Assembly: GCA_964501815.1 (NCBI GenBank)
Contig: CAZCUR010000004.1
Location: forward strand, 1 to 64,000
Length of the DNA stretch: 64,000 bases
Reading direction: 5' to 3'
Origin: Geothermobacter sp964501815
Lineage (GTDB): Bacteria; Desulfobacterota; Desulfuromonadia; Desulfuromonadales; Geothermobacteraceae
The position numbers were made by a program, and so were the translations under genes. This document shows positions 50,816 to 59,904 of this stretch, in pieces; position 1 is the first letter of the stretch, and each line of letters starts with the position of its first letter. The notes beneath the pieces are model-generated. The model was given only the letters and a program-made list of their open reading frames with translations. It was not told where the DNA came from and did not search any database.

Positions 50816-51631
50816 TCAGAAGATGTGCTTGGAATAGAAGATTTCGGTTATTTCCTGTTCCAGCACCGTGCGGATGTGCTGTTGCTCCTCGGCCGAAAGG
50901 TCGTCGGCGTTGATGGAAAAGAGGTACTGGTCCAGGTCCAGGTCCTTCAGGCGCATCTTGGTGTGGAACAGGTTTTCCTGATAGATGTTGATGTCGACGC
51001 ACTGATAGCGGTCGAGAATGCGCTTTTTGATGTACTGCTGGATCGAGTGCAGCCGGTGGTCCATGAAATGCTTGCGCCCCTTCACGTCACGGGTGAAGCC
51101 GCGCACCTTGTAGTCGATGACGACGATATCCGATTCGAACGATTCGATCAGGTGATTGAGGGCCTTGAGCGGGCTGATCTTGCCGCAGGTGGAGACGTCG
51201 ATGTCGACCCGGAAGGTGGAAACCCCGCTTTTGGAGTCGGTTTCCGGATAGGTGTGCACGCACAGGTGGCTCTTGTCGAGGTGGGCGAGCACCTGGTCCG
51301 GCTTGGGATCGACCGGCTCTTCGGCGATCAGGATGGTGCAGCTCGCCCCCATGGGGTCATAGTCCTGACTGGAAATGTTGAGGATGTTGGCGCCGATGAT
51401 GTCGGCGACTTCGGTCAGGATGCGGACCAGCCGTTCGGAGTTGTACTCTTCGTCGATGTACTCGAGGTACTCTTTGCGCGCCTGCGGCCGTCGGGCGTAA
51501 CAGACATCGTAGATGTTGAAAGAGAGGGTTTTGGTCAGGTTGTTGAAGCCCCTGAGTTTCAGTTTGGGGCGGCGGCGATGTTTGGACGATTTGTGCCCTT
51601 TGCTGTTTTTGCTGACGCGCTTGGCGACCAT
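50816..51631 (-). CDS. speD: S-adenosylmethionine decarboxylase proenzyme, E. coli type
   Basis: 271 residues. LDKSHLCVHTYPE carries the self-cleavage site before S121, which becomes the pyruvoyl group; STFRVDIDVSTCG, VIDYKVRGFTRDV and FMDHRLHSIQQYI complete the class 1A pattern. Basic N-terminus (about 1-28) with many Lys/Arg. It supplies the aminopropyl donor for spermidine; a spermidine synthase proper is not seen here (the protein at 5349 is only distantly similar). Confidence 0.95.
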   Translation of the reverse strand: MVAKRVSKNSKGHKSSKHRRRPKLKLRGFNNLTKTLSFNIYDVCYARRPQARKEYLEYIDEEYNSERLVRILTEVADIIGANILNISSQDYDPMGASCTILIAEEPVDPKPDQVLAHLDKSHLCVHTYPETDSKSGVSTFRVDIDVSTCGKISPLKALNHLIESFESDIVVIDYKVRGFTRDVKGRKHFMDHRLHSIQQYIKKRILDRYQCVDINIYQENLFHTKMRLKDLDLDQYLFSINADDLSAEEQQHIRTVLEQEITEIFYSKHIF

Positions 51632-51715
51632 GGCATGCCCTCACTTTGCACGCAAGATGCTGGCCGGGCCAGAGGGCGGCATTAAAGCACAACTGGCCTG
51701 TGGGGACCAACGAAA

Positions 51716-51766
51716 AAAAACGTCAGCCGGCGTTTACACCGACGGCCGGGCTCAGCGCCCGGCCGC
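51716..51766 (-). terminator. Terminator overlapping the thiC stop codon
   Basis: GGCCGGGC-GCTGA-GCCCGGCC (51744-51764) has the thiC TGA in its loop; a weaker second stem and T8 (51716-51723) follow on the minus strand. Confidence 0.7.
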
Positions 51767-53056
51767 TTCCTTCGCAGCGCGCTCGTTCATCACCTTGTAG
51801 GCACAGAATTCACCGCACATGGTGCAGGCCCCATGCTCTTCGTCGACACCCGACTCGGCGCGCAGGCGCCGCGCCTTGTCCGGGTCGATGGCGAGGCGGA
51901 ACTGGCCTTCCCAGTCAAGTTTCTTGCGGCATTGAGCCATGTTCAGATCCCACTCCCAGGCCCCGGGAACCTGCTTGACCAGGTCGGCGGCGTGGGCGGC
52001 GATGCGGGTCGCCATCACCCCTTCGTGGACGTCCTCCACGGTCGGCAGACGCAGGTGTTCGCTGGGGGTGACATAGCAGAGGAAATCGGCTCCGGCGGCG
52101 GCCGCGACGGTGCCGCCGATGGCGCAGGTGATGTGATCGTAGCCGGGGGCGATGTCGGTCACCAGCGGTCCGAGGACGTAGAAGGGGGCGCCGTGGCAGA
52201 GGCGTTTTTGCAGCTGAATGTTGGCCTCGATCTGGTTCAGCGGCACATGCCCCGGCCCTTCGATCATCACCTGCACCCCGGCCTCCCAGGCGCGCTGGGT
52301 CAGCTCGCCCAGCAGGATCAGTTCATGGATCTGGGCCCGGTCGGTGGCGTCGGCGACACAGCCGGGGCGGAAACCGTCGCCCAGAGAGAGGGTGGCGTCG
52401 TACTCGCGCACAATCTCAAGAAGCCGGTCGTAGTATTGGTACAGCGGGTTTTCGGCCTCGTTGTGCGCCATCCATTCGCAGGTGAAGGAGCCGCCGCGGG
52501 AGACGACCTCCATCACCCGTCCTTCGTTGCGCATGCGCTCGACGGTGGCGCGGGTCACGCCGCAGTGGACGGTGATGAAGTCGACGCCGTCGTCAAGGTG
52601 CTTGACAATGCCGTCGAAGATCTCGTCGACGGTCATGTCGACCATCGCCTTGTTCTTGCGCGTCACCGTGTCCACCGCCGCCTGGTAGAGGGGGACCGAG
52701 CCGATGCAGGCCTGGGTCTGGTTGATGATGGCGGCGCGGATCTCATCGATCGGCCCGCCGGTCGACAGGTCCATGATGGCGTCGGCGCCGGCGGCGACCG
52801 CCACCTTGGCCTTCTCCAGCTCCTTGTCGATGGAGACATCGTCCTTGCTGGTGCCGATGTTGGCGTTGACCTTGGTGCGCAGTCCCTTGCCGACCGCCAG
52901 CGGCGGGGCGTTGGTGTGTCGGACGTTGTGGCAGATGATGGCGGTGCCGGCGGCGATGCGCTCGCGCAGAATCTCAGCGTCGATCTTCTCGGCGGCTGCG
53001 GCCGCCTTCATCTCTTCGGTGATGATGCCCTTGCGGGCGGCTTCAAGCTGGGTCAT
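51752..53056 (-). CDS. thiC: Phosphomethylpyrimidine synthase ThiC
   Basis: 434 residues, short form. NANIGTSKDD, MDLSTGGPIDEIR, FMTVHCGVT-type, EGPGHVPLNQI, LCYVTPSEHL and the C-terminal Fe-S site C-T-M-C-G-E-F-C. Radical-SAM enzyme converting aminoimidazole ribotide to the thiamine pyrimidine. It lies downstream of thiED on the same strand with 227 bases between, including an inverted-repeat element, so co-control by the TPP riboswitch is possible but not certain. Confidence 0.95.
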   Translation of the reverse strand: MTQLEAARKGIITEEMKAAAAAEKIDAEILRERIAAGTAIICHNVRHTNAPPLAVGKGLRTKVNANIGTSKDDVSIDKELEKAKVAVAAGADAIMDLSTGGPIDEIRAAIINQTQACIGSVPLYQAAVDTVTRKNKAMVDMTVDEIFDGIVKHLDDGVDFITVHCGVTRATVERMRNEGRVMEVVSRGGSFTCEWMAHNEAENPLYQYYDRLLEIVREYDATLSLGDGFRPGCVADATDRAQIHELILLGELTQRAWEAGVQVMIEGPGHVPLNQIEANIQLQKRLCHGAPFYVLGPLVTDIAPGYDHITCAIGGTVAAAAGADFLCYVTPSEHLRLPTVEDVHEGVMATRIAAHAADLVKQVPGAWEWDLNMAQCRKKLDWEGQFRLAIDPDKARRLRAESGVDEEHGACTMCGEFCAYKVMNERAAKEAAGR

Positions 53057-53087
53057 GGCAAATCCTTTTCGCCTTTGAGATGTTATT

Positions 53088-53285
53088 CACCACAGAGGCA
53101 CAGAGCACGCAGAGCTCTTGTGTGGTACTCGTTTCTGGTTTAAGCGAAGAAATTCAGTAAAAACTTTTATAGATTTCAAATAGCTGCAGAGCAAATGACC
53201 ATGTCATCCCCGTAGTAGCCAGCCGGCTGTTCAGTTTCTTGGCTTGAGGTCGTGTCATGCATGTCTCGGTGACCTCTGTGCCTCT
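53088..53285. repeat. Inverted-repeat element between thiED and thiC
   Basis: AGAGGCACAGAG at 53094-53105 is perfectly complementary to CTCTGTGCCTCT at 53274-53285. The interior is AT-rich (for example AAAAACTTTTATAGATTTCA near 53160) and has no coding frame. The right arm overlaps the thiED stop codon. Same CACAGAG-type arms as 17953-18269 and 31171-31249. Confidence 0.65.
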
Positions 53286-54723
53286 AGCGAGCTTGCGAGC
53301 GGGTGGTTTGTTCCTGTGATTTGACCGCCTCCGCCCCCTGCCAGTGATTCACCGGGCCGTGGCCGCTGCCGAGGTCGTCGGCGCCGGCGATGGCGGCGGT
53401 GATGAACCGTTTGGCCAGCTGCGCCGCTACGGGCAGGGGGTGGCCCGCGGCGAGCAGGGTGGCGATGGCGGTCGCATAGCTGCAACCGGTGCCGTGGGTG
53501 TTGCGGGTCGGTCGGCGTTCGGCCGCAAGACGCAGGTGGATGCCCGGGCCGACCAGGATGTCGACCGCGTCACCGGCCAGGTGCCCGCCCTTGACCAGGA
53601 CATTGCGCGCGCCCATCTGGCGCAGTTTGTCCGCAGCCCTCTCCATATCGGTTTCGCTGTCGATGGCGATACCGGTTAGCGCCTCCGCTTCCGGGACGTT
53701 GGGGGTCAACAGAAAGGTGTGAGGCAAAAGCTGTTGCGTCAGCGTCTCGACGGCGTCGCGCTGCAGCAAGGGGGCGCCCCCCTTGGCGATCATCACCGGA
53801 TCGACCACGGCGATGAGGTGTCTTTCGGCCATCGTTTTGGCTACGGTGGCGACGATGGCGGTATCGAACAGCATGCCGGTCTTGACCACGTCGGCGCCGA
53901 TATCGTCGAGCACGGCGTTGATCTGCCGCGCGACAAAGTCGGCGGGACAGGGGTGGATGCCGGAGACGCCGAGGGTGTTCTGCGCGGTCAGGGCGGTCAG
54001 GGCGGTCATGCCGTAGCCGCCCAGCAGGGTGATGGTCTTCAGGTCAGCCTGGATGCCGGCGCCGCCGCCCGAATCCGAACCGGCGACGGAGAGGACGCGC
54101 GCGCGCCGTTCCGGATGCCGGCGGATGGCGGCCAGGGCCAGTTCGCGCGCGGCCAGGGCGGGGTTCGGGTCGTCGCGCAGGGCGGAGATGACCGCCACGG
54201 CGTCGGCGCCGCGTGCGAACAGATTGCCGGCCCGGTCGCGGTCAATGCCGCCGATGGCGACGATCGGTTGGTCCACAGCCGCGCGCACCTGGGTCAAACG
54301 TTCCGGACCGACCAGCTCGGCGTCGGCCTTGGTGCCGGTCGGATACATGCTGCCGACGGCGATGTAGTCGGCCCCTTCGGCAGCCGCCTGTTCGGCCTGC
54401 TCCACGGTGCGGCAGGAAACCCCGATGAGGGCCTGGGGCCCGACGATGTCACGGGCCCCGGCGACGCTGCCGTCCGTTTGGCCGATGTGGACCCCGTCAG
54501 CACCGAGCTTGCGCGCCAAAACCGGATCGTCATTGACGATGAAACAGGCACCGGCCTGACGGCACAGCTCCAGCAGCCGGCTGGCGGTCATCCGTTTTTG
54601 CTCGTCGGACGCCTGCTTGTCGCGGTATTGCAGCAGCCGGACACCGCCGGCCAGCACCTGCCGGCAGCGTTCGATTTCCACTTCGGTGGCGGCATCGCTG
54701 ATGTAGTAGACGCCCTGGATCAC
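53284..54723 (-). CDS. thiED: Bifunctional thiamine phosphate synthase/HMP-P kinase (ThiE-ThiD fusion)
   Basis: 479 residues. ThiE domain (about 1-205): RLLQYRDK, FIVNDDPVLA, GADGVHIGQ, YIAVGSMYPTGTK and VAIGGI. ThiD domain (about 213-460): VAGSDSGGGAGIQADLKT, VVDPVMIAKGG and GTGCSYATAIAT. It phosphorylates the pyrimidine and couples it to the thiazole. GTG start with AAGGGA upstream; a TPP riboswitch precedes it. Confidence 0.96.
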   Translation of the reverse strand: MIQGVYYISDAATEVEIERCRQVLAGGVRLLQYRDKQASDEQKRMTASRLLELCRQAGACFIVNDDPVLARKLGADGVHIGQTDGSVAGARDIVGPQALIGVSCRTVEQAEQAAAEGADYIAVGSMYPTGTKADAELVGPERLTQVRAAVDQPIVAIGGIDRDRAGNLFARGADAVAVISALRDDPNPALAARELALAAIRRHPERRARVLSVAGSDSGGGAGIQADLKTITLLGGYGMTALTALTAQNTLGVSGIHPCPADFVARQINAVLDDIGADVVKTGMLFDTAIVATVAKTMAERHLIAVVDPVMIAKGGAPLLQRDAVETLTQQLLPHTFLLTPNVPEAEALTGIAIDSETDMERAADKLRQMGARNVLVKGGHLAGDAVDILVGPGIHLRLAAERRPTRNTHGTGCSYATAIATLLAAGHPLPVAAQLAKRFITAAIAGADDLGSGHGPVNHWQGAEAVKSQEQTTRSQAR

Positions 54724-54743
54724 AAGCTGTTCCCTTAAAAAAC

Positions 54744-54776
54744 AACCGCACCGCGTCGAAGCGACGCGATGCGGTT
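54744..54776 (-). terminator. Riboswitch terminator stem before thiED
   Basis: AACCGCA/TGCGGTT plus CGCGTC/GACGCG around GAAGC, followed on the minus strand by GTTTTTT. It lies between the TPP aptamer and the thiED start, so TPP binding probably ends transcription here. Confidence 0.9.
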
Positions 54777-54800
54777 GGGTCAGGCAGCAACTCTGGCATC

Positions 54801-54890
54801 GGCCGCTTCCCTACGCCGGCATCACCCGGATCAGGTTCAAAGGGTCGCCCTGCCTGATGCAGGACTCTCAGTCTTCACTCCCCCAGCGGT
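54801..54890 (-). promoter_or_regulatory. TPP riboswitch (THI element)
   Basis: On the minus strand: CTGGGGGAGTG start, CTGAGA loop, GACCCTTTGAACCTGATC and CCGGCGTAGGGAAG, all hallmarks of the thiamine pyrophosphate aptamer in the right order. It lies 34 bases after the CooT-like gene and controls thiED through the terminator at 54744-54776. A CATAAT -10-like box lies just upstream. Confidence 0.96.
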
Positions 54891-54923
54891 ACGATTATGC
54901 GATTGTCGGACCGGCGATGACCG

Positions 54924-55109
54924 TCAGGCCAGCACGATCCGGTTGTTGAGCAGGTCGATCTCCTCGATGCTTCCTTCGATCTCTTCCTTTTTGCCGAAAA
55001 CGTCGAGCAGGACGATGCGGCCGTCCTTCGGCAGCAGCGAAGCGACGTTGTCGAGCTGACGTTGATCCTCACCGCGCACCAAGACCAGAGGTCCATTGTC
55101 AAGACACAT
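54924..55109 (-). CDS. cooT: CooT-family small nickel-binding protein
   Basis: 61 residues. M-C2 start, then L-V-R-G-E-D ... NVASLLPKDGRIVLLDVFGKKEEIEGSIEEIDLLNNRIVLA, matching the CooT fold (small beta-barrel; Cys2 is the nickel ligand in the characterised homologue). GGGAGGAA lies seven bases upstream. CooT supports CO dehydrogenase in Rhodospirillum; no CODH gene is in this window, so its client here is unknown. Confidence 0.8.
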   Translation of the reverse strand: MCLDNGPLVLVRGEDQRQLDNVASLLPKDGRIVLLDVFGKKEEIEGSIEEIDLLNNRIVLA

Positions 55110-55273
55110 AGACAGATTCCTCCCGCTTTCCGGATAGCAGGCAGACTAGCGCCTGCACGGTGCGGCTGTCAACGTCATTGTTGACTTAAGCGGGTAACTA
55201 TTCGTCTTTTTCTGGCCAGCCTGTCGCAGCCGTGGTAGAAAAGTCCGGTCGCAATCTGCCAAGGAACATGCCG

Positions 55274-56386
55274 ATGAAGCATCCCAACCAGGTCCTTGTC
55301 GATCTTGACGCCCTGGGGCACAATTTCCGCCAGGCGCGTGCCGCCTTCGGCGGTCGGCCGCTTCTGGCGGTGGTCAAGGCCGATGCCTATGGCCACGGGG
55401 CCGTCGAAGTCGCCCGCGCCCTGACGGATGAAGGGGCGGACATGTTCGGCGTCGCCCATCCGGTCGAAGGAGCCCGTCTGCGCGCGGCCGGTATCGACCG
55501 GCCGATTCTGCTCTTTTGTGGTGCGCATCCGGATGATGCCGGGGAGCTGGCCGACCAGGAGCTGACGCCCATGCTGTTCGACCTGGAGCTGGCTCGGGCC
55601 CTCGACGCCGCAGGACGAACCCGCGGGCGCGTGCTGCCGGTGCATCTGAAAATCGATACCGGCATGGGGCGCGCCGGTTTTCGCCCGGAAACCCTGGATG
55701 AGGTGCTCGCCGTTCTGGCCGGCCTCGACCATGTCGCCGTCGAAGGGGTGGTTTCCCACCTGGCCCTGGCCGATGACGCGGCGAACCCGTTCACCGCCCG
55801 CCAGTACGAAACCTTTGCCGCCTGTGTCGAGCGGGTGCGCGCCGCGGGGTTCAAACCGCGCTGGCTGCACCTGAGCAACAGCCCGGGCCTGTTCGGCCAG
55901 AACTTTCCCCTGTGCAACCTGGCGCGGCCCGGCATCAGTCTCTACGGTGGGCTGCCGGGCGAGAGCTTTCGCCATCTTGACCTGCAGCCGGTGATGCATG
56001 TTGTCAGCCGTATCGCCCAGATCAACCGCCTGCCCGCCGGCAGCGGCCTTTCCTACGGCCATCGATTTGTCACCGAACGCGACAGCCTGATTGCCGCGGT
56101 GCCGTTCGGCTACTCGGATGGCTATCCGCGCCTGGTGACCAACCGGGCCGAGGTCCTGGTGCGTGGCCGGCGCATCCGCCAGGTCGGCACCGTGTGCATG
56201 AACTGGATTCTGCTCGATGTGACCGACCATCCTGATGTGCGGGTCGGTGACCGGGTGACCCTGCTCGGCCGCGACGGCGATGCCCTGATTTCGGGGGATG
56301 AGCTGGCCGGCTGGGCGCAGACCATCGACTACGAGATTTTCTGCAGCCTCGGTTCGCGCAATCCGCGGCGCTTCATCGGCAGATGA
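55274..56386 (+). CDS. alr: Alanine racemase
   Basis: 370 residues. PLP lysine K35 in VVKADAYGHGA, then HLKIDTGMGRAGF, HLSNSPG, RPGISLYGG and SYGHRF. Makes D-alanine for peptidoglycan. ATG 55274 is preferred over 55268 because AAGGA is then eight bases away. Short terminator after it. Confidence 0.95.
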   Translation: MKHPNQVLVDLDALGHNFRQARAAFGGRPLLAVVKADAYGHGAVEVARALTDEGADMFGVAHPVEGARLRAAGIDRPILLFCGAHPDDAGELADQELTPMLFDLELARALDAAGRTRGRVLPVHLKIDTGMGRAGFRPETLDEVLAVLAGLDHVAVEGVVSHLALADDAANPFTARQYETFAACVERVRAAGFKPRWLHLSNSPGLFGQNFPLCNLARPGISLYGGLPGESFRHLDLQPVMHVVSRIAQINRLPAGSGLSYGHRFVTERDSLIAAVPFGYSDGYPRLVTNRAEVLVRGRRIRQVGTVCMNWILLDVTDHPDVRVGDRVTLLGRDGDALISGDELAGWAQTIDYEIFCSLGSRNPRRFIGR

Positions 56387-56404
56387 AACCGCCGTTTTTG
56401 CGGT
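56387..56404 (+). terminator. Short terminator after alr
   Basis: ACCGC-cgttttt-GCGGT hairpin at the alr stop codon; weak and T run inside the loop. Confidence 0.5.
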
Positions 56405-56561
56405 ATACGGGGGGCAAAAGCGGTTGCCTGCGGCCCGCCGGACATGATAGATAGGGCATTCCCGCGTTCCAGACAGGTCAAACCGCCATCGGCCGCTTCG
56501 GACCCATGACGGTTTTCTCTTTTTTCAGTCTTTTTCTTTCAGGGAGCAGTGAGGTTGCAGC

Positions 56562-58127
56562 ATGGCCAGAATTGAACGTGCGCTGATCAGCGTGTCCGAC
56601 AAGACCGGCATCGTCGAATTTGCCGGCGAACTTGCCAAGTTTGGCGTCGAAATTCTCTCCACCGGAGGCACCGCGAAGCTCTTGCGTGAAGCGGGGCTGC
56701 AGGTGAAGGACGTCTCCGAATTCACCGGTTTTCCCGAAATGCTCGACGGCCGGGTCAAGACCCTGCATCCGAAGGTGCACGGCGGTCTGCTCGGTCTGCG
56801 CGACAATCCCGAGCATGTCGCCACCATGAAGGAGCACGGCATCGAACCGATCGACATGGTGGTGGTCAATCTCTATCCCTTTGAGGCGACGGTGGCCAAT
56901 CCGGACTGCAGCCTTGAGGATGCCATCGAAAATATCGACATCGGCGGGCCGACCATGCTGCGCAGCGCCGCCAAGAACAACCGTTCCGTCACCGTGCTCG
57001 TCGACCCCGATGACTACGGCCGGGTGCTGGAGGAGATGCGCGCCTCCGGCGGGAGCGTCTCGCCCGAGACCAATTTCGCCCTGGCGGTCAAGGTCTACCA
57101 GCATACCGCCGCCTACGACGGCGCCATCTCCAACTGGCTGGGGAAAAAGCTCGGGGCCGAGCATGCCGACTTCCCCCCGGCGCTGACCCTGCAGTACCGT
57201 AAGAAGCAGGGGATGCGCTACGGCGAAAACCCGCACCAGCAGGCGGCTTTCTACGTTGAGAAGGATGTGGCCGAGGCCTCCATCAGCACCGCGCGTCAGC
57301 TGCAGGGCAAGGAACTTTCCTACAACAACATCGCCGACACCGACGCCGCGCTCGAATGCGTCAAGCAGTTCGACGAGGGACCGGCCTGCGTTATCGTCAA
57401 GCATGCCAACCCCTGCGGCGTGGCTCTCGGTGCCACGGCCCTCGAAGCCTACCAGCGCGCCTTCTCCACCGACCCTGAATCGGCCTTCGGCGGCATCATC
57501 GCCTTCAACTGCGAACTGGACGGCGCGACCGCCAAAGCCATCGTCGACAAGCAGTTCGTCGAGGTCATCATCGCGCCGAAAGTGAGCGCCGCCGCCGTCG
57601 AGGCGGTCGCCGCCAAGAAGAACGTACGCCTGCTCGAATGCGGCCAGTGGCCGGCGGAAGCCGCCCGGCGCCTCGACTTCAAGCGGGTCAACGGCGGTCT
57701 GCTGGTGCAGGATTGCGACCTGGCCCTGCTGGAGGATATGAAGGTGGTGAGCAAACGCCAGCCGACCGAGGAGGAGCTGAAAAACATGCTCTTTACCTGG
57801 AAGGTGGCCAAGTTCGTCAAGAGCAACGCCATCGTCTACGGCAAGGACGGCATGACCATCGGTGTCGGCGCCGGGCAGATGAGCCGGGTCAATTCGGCGC
57901 GTATCGCCGCCATCAAGGCCGAACACGCCGGTCTCGAGGTCAGGGGTTCGGCCATGGCCTCGGACGCGTTCTTCCCCTTCCGCGACGGCATCGACAACGC
58001 CGCCGAGGTCGGGGTGACCGCCGTCATCCAGCCGGGCGGTTCGATCCGCGACGAGGAAGTCATCGCCGCCGCCGACGAGCACGGCATGGCGATGGTCTTT
58101 ACCGGGATGAGGCATTTTAGGCACTGA
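56562..58127 (+). CDS. purH: Bifunctional AICAR transformylase/IMP cyclohydrolase
   Basis: 521 residues. MGS-like IMP cyclohydrolase domain (about 1-200) with ALISVSDKTGIVEFA and DGRVKTLHPKVHGG, then the AICAR transformylase domain with LRYGENPHQQAA-type, KHANPCG and the C-terminal SDAFFPFRDGID. Last two steps of IMP synthesis. GAGG nine bases upstream. Confidence 0.96.
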   Translation: MARIERALISVSDKTGIVEFAGELAKFGVEILSTGGTAKLLREAGLQVKDVSEFTGFPEMLDGRVKTLHPKVHGGLLGLRDNPEHVATMKEHGIEPIDMVVVNLYPFEATVANPDCSLEDAIENIDIGGPTMLRSAAKNNRSVTVLVDPDDYGRVLEEMRASGGSVSPETNFALAVKVYQHTAAYDGAISNWLGKKLGAEHADFPPALTLQYRKKQGMRYGENPHQQAAFYVEKDVAEASISTARQLQGKELSYNNIADTDAALECVKQFDEGPACVIVKHANPCGVALGATALEAYQRAFSTDPESAFGGIIAFNCELDGATAKAIVDKQFVEVIIAPKVSAAAVEAVAAKKNVRLLECGQWPAEAARRLDFKRVNGGLLVQDCDLALLEDMKVVSKRQPTEEELKNMLFTWKVAKFVKSNAIVYGKDGMTIGVGAGQMSRVNSARIAAIKAEHAGLEVRGSAMASDAFFPFRDGIDNAAEVGVTAVIQPGGSIRDEEVIAAADEHGMAMVFTGMRHFRH

Positions 58128-58515
58128 TGGGCAGGAAGCGGCCCTTTTGCCCGATCTCTGCGTCAGGCTGCCCGCCGGTCCTTGTGCGACGTGCTTCAGC
58201 ACGTCTCCGCGGCCGGCGCTTGCCTTCCTTGACCTCGGACAAAATGGCTCGCTTCTCGACCGGAATCGGATGCCAAAAGTCCAGAGTGGCGTGTTCGGAC
58301 AGGGACAGGTTGGCAGCTGAGCAAGAAAACTTGCTGATATATAGGAAATTTCGGTATTTTCGCAGTTTTGGCAAACCCGAGGCACAGTCAGGGGCGGTTC
58401 AACAAGGCGCCCGAGGATCGGGGGCCGAGGCGTAGTCAATGCTACGTCGAGGCTCACGACCCGCAAGGGGAACGCAGTTGAAGCGTTCCTGACGTGGCCG
58501 ACTTTGGAGGCCTGA
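58128..58515. other. Intergenic element between purH and purD
   Basis: 388 bases without a convincing gene. It contains a perfect GACGTGC-TTCA-GCACGTC hairpin (58188-58205), CGTAG...CTACG (58431-58447), and a stretch whose plus-strand reading LPSLTSDKMARFSTGIGC has no start or ribosome site. The left part is GC-rich, 58310-58380 is AT-rich. It may be a dispersed repeat; no ORF supported. Confidence 0.5.
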
Positions 58516-59793
58516 ATGAAAGTTCTGGTTATTGGCGGCGGTGGCCGCGAGCATGCTCTGGTGTGGAAGATCGCCCAGTCGCCGCTGGTCGACAAGATCT
58601 GGTGCGCGCCGGGCAACCCGGGGATCGCCCGGCTGGCTGAATGTGTCGATATCGCCGTCGATGATCTCGACGGTCTGCTCGCTTTTGCCCAAAAGACCGG
58701 CATCGACCTGACCGTGGTCGGGCCGGAACTGCCGCTGACTCTGGGCATCGTCGACCGGTTCCGTGAGGCCGGACTTGATATTTTCGGTCCGACCAAAGCG
58801 GCGGCCCAGCTCGAGGGGAGCAAGGGCTTTTCCAAGGATCTGATGGCCCGCTACAACATCCCCACCGCCGCCTACCGCCGTTTCGACAACCACGCCGACG
58901 CTGTCGCCTACATCCGCGAGCAGGGAGCGCCCATCGTGGTCAAGGCCGACGGCCTGGCCGCCGGCAAGGGGGTCATCGTCGCCATGGATATCGAAACGGC
59001 GCTCAAGGCGGTCGATGACATCATGCTCGACAAGGTGTTCGGCGCCGCCGGCGCCGAGGTGGTGATCGAGGAGTTCATGGACGGCGAGGAGGCCTCCTTC
59101 TTCGCCTTCACCGACGGCAGGAACATCCTGCCGCTCGCCTCCAGCCAGGACCACAAACGCGTCTTCGATCATGACGAAGGGCCCAATACCGGCGGTATGG
59201 GGGCCTACTCGCCGGCGCCGGTGGTGACCGATGAGCTGTACGACGAGATTGTCGAAACCATCGTCAGGCCGACCATTGCGGGCATGGCGGCGGACGGCCA
59301 TCCCTACAGCGGCATTCTTTACGTCGGCCTGATGATCCAGAACGGCAGGCCGCGCGTGGTCGAATACAACGCCCGGTTCGGCGATCCGGAAGCCCAGCCG
59401 CTGCTGGCGCGCATGAAGGAGGACATCGTCCCCATCCTGCAGGCCTGCGCGCGCGGCAATCTGACCCAGACCAGCCTCGAATGGCACGACAAGGCGGCGG
59501 TGTGCGTGGTCATGGCCTCGGGCGGTTACCCCGGCAGCTACGAGAAGGGGCATCCGATCTCCGGGCTCGATGAGGCGGCGCAGCTGGAAGACCTGATCGT
59601 CTTTCACGCCGGCACCGCTGAGAAGGACGGCCGGATCGTCAACGCCGGCGGCCGGGTTCTGGGGGTCACCGGACTCGGCCCGGATGTCGCCTCCGCCATC
59701 CGCAAGGCCTACGAGGGGGTGGCAAAAATCTCCTGGCAGGATGTCCACTACCGGCGCGATATCGGTGCCAAGGCGCTGAAGGGTCAAGGATAA
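58516..59793 (+). CDS. purD: Phosphoribosylamine-glycine ligase
   Basis: 425 residues. GGGGREHALVWKI N-terminus, ATP-grasp core with VKADGLAAGKGV and EFMDGEEASFF, then ARFGDPEAQPLL. Second step of purine synthesis. GGAGG is five bases before ATG 58516. Confidence 0.96.
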   Translation: MKVLVIGGGGREHALVWKIAQSPLVDKIWCAPGNPGIARLAECVDIAVDDLDGLLAFAQKTGIDLTVVGPELPLTLGIVDRFREAGLDIFGPTKAAAQLEGSKGFSKDLMARYNIPTAAYRRFDNHADAVAYIREQGAPIVVKADGLAAGKGVIVAMDIETALKAVDDIMLDKVFGAAGAEVVIEEFMDGEEASFFAFTDGRNILPLASSQDHKRVFDHDEGPNTGGMGAYSPAPVVTDELYDEIVETIVRPTIAGMAADGHPYSGILYVGLMIQNGRPRVVEYNARFGDPEAQPLLARMKEDIVPILQACARGNLTQTSLEWHDKAAVCVVMASGGYPGSYEKGHPISGLDEAAQLEDLIVFHAGTAEKDGRIVNAGGRVLGVTGLGPDVASAIRKAYEGVAKISWQDVHYRRDIGAKALKGQG

Positions 59794-59904
59794 AGGACAA
59801 AGGTGAAAGAACGACCGGCGCAAGGTGAAAGGTCAGCAGCCAAGGGTGGGCCTTGACTGGTGACCCTTGCCCTGGGTCCTTTATCACAAAGGGAGTTGTT
59901 CAAG

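Noticed and set aside
58117..58374. 85-residue minus-strand frame across the end of purH and the spacer
   Set aside because: No ribosome site, Arg-rich shadow composition and overlap with the purH end.
56478..58835. 785-residue minus-strand frame opposite purH and the spacer
   Set aside because: Antisense of purH; lacks any domain, and its extension across the spacer is by chance in GC-rich sequence.
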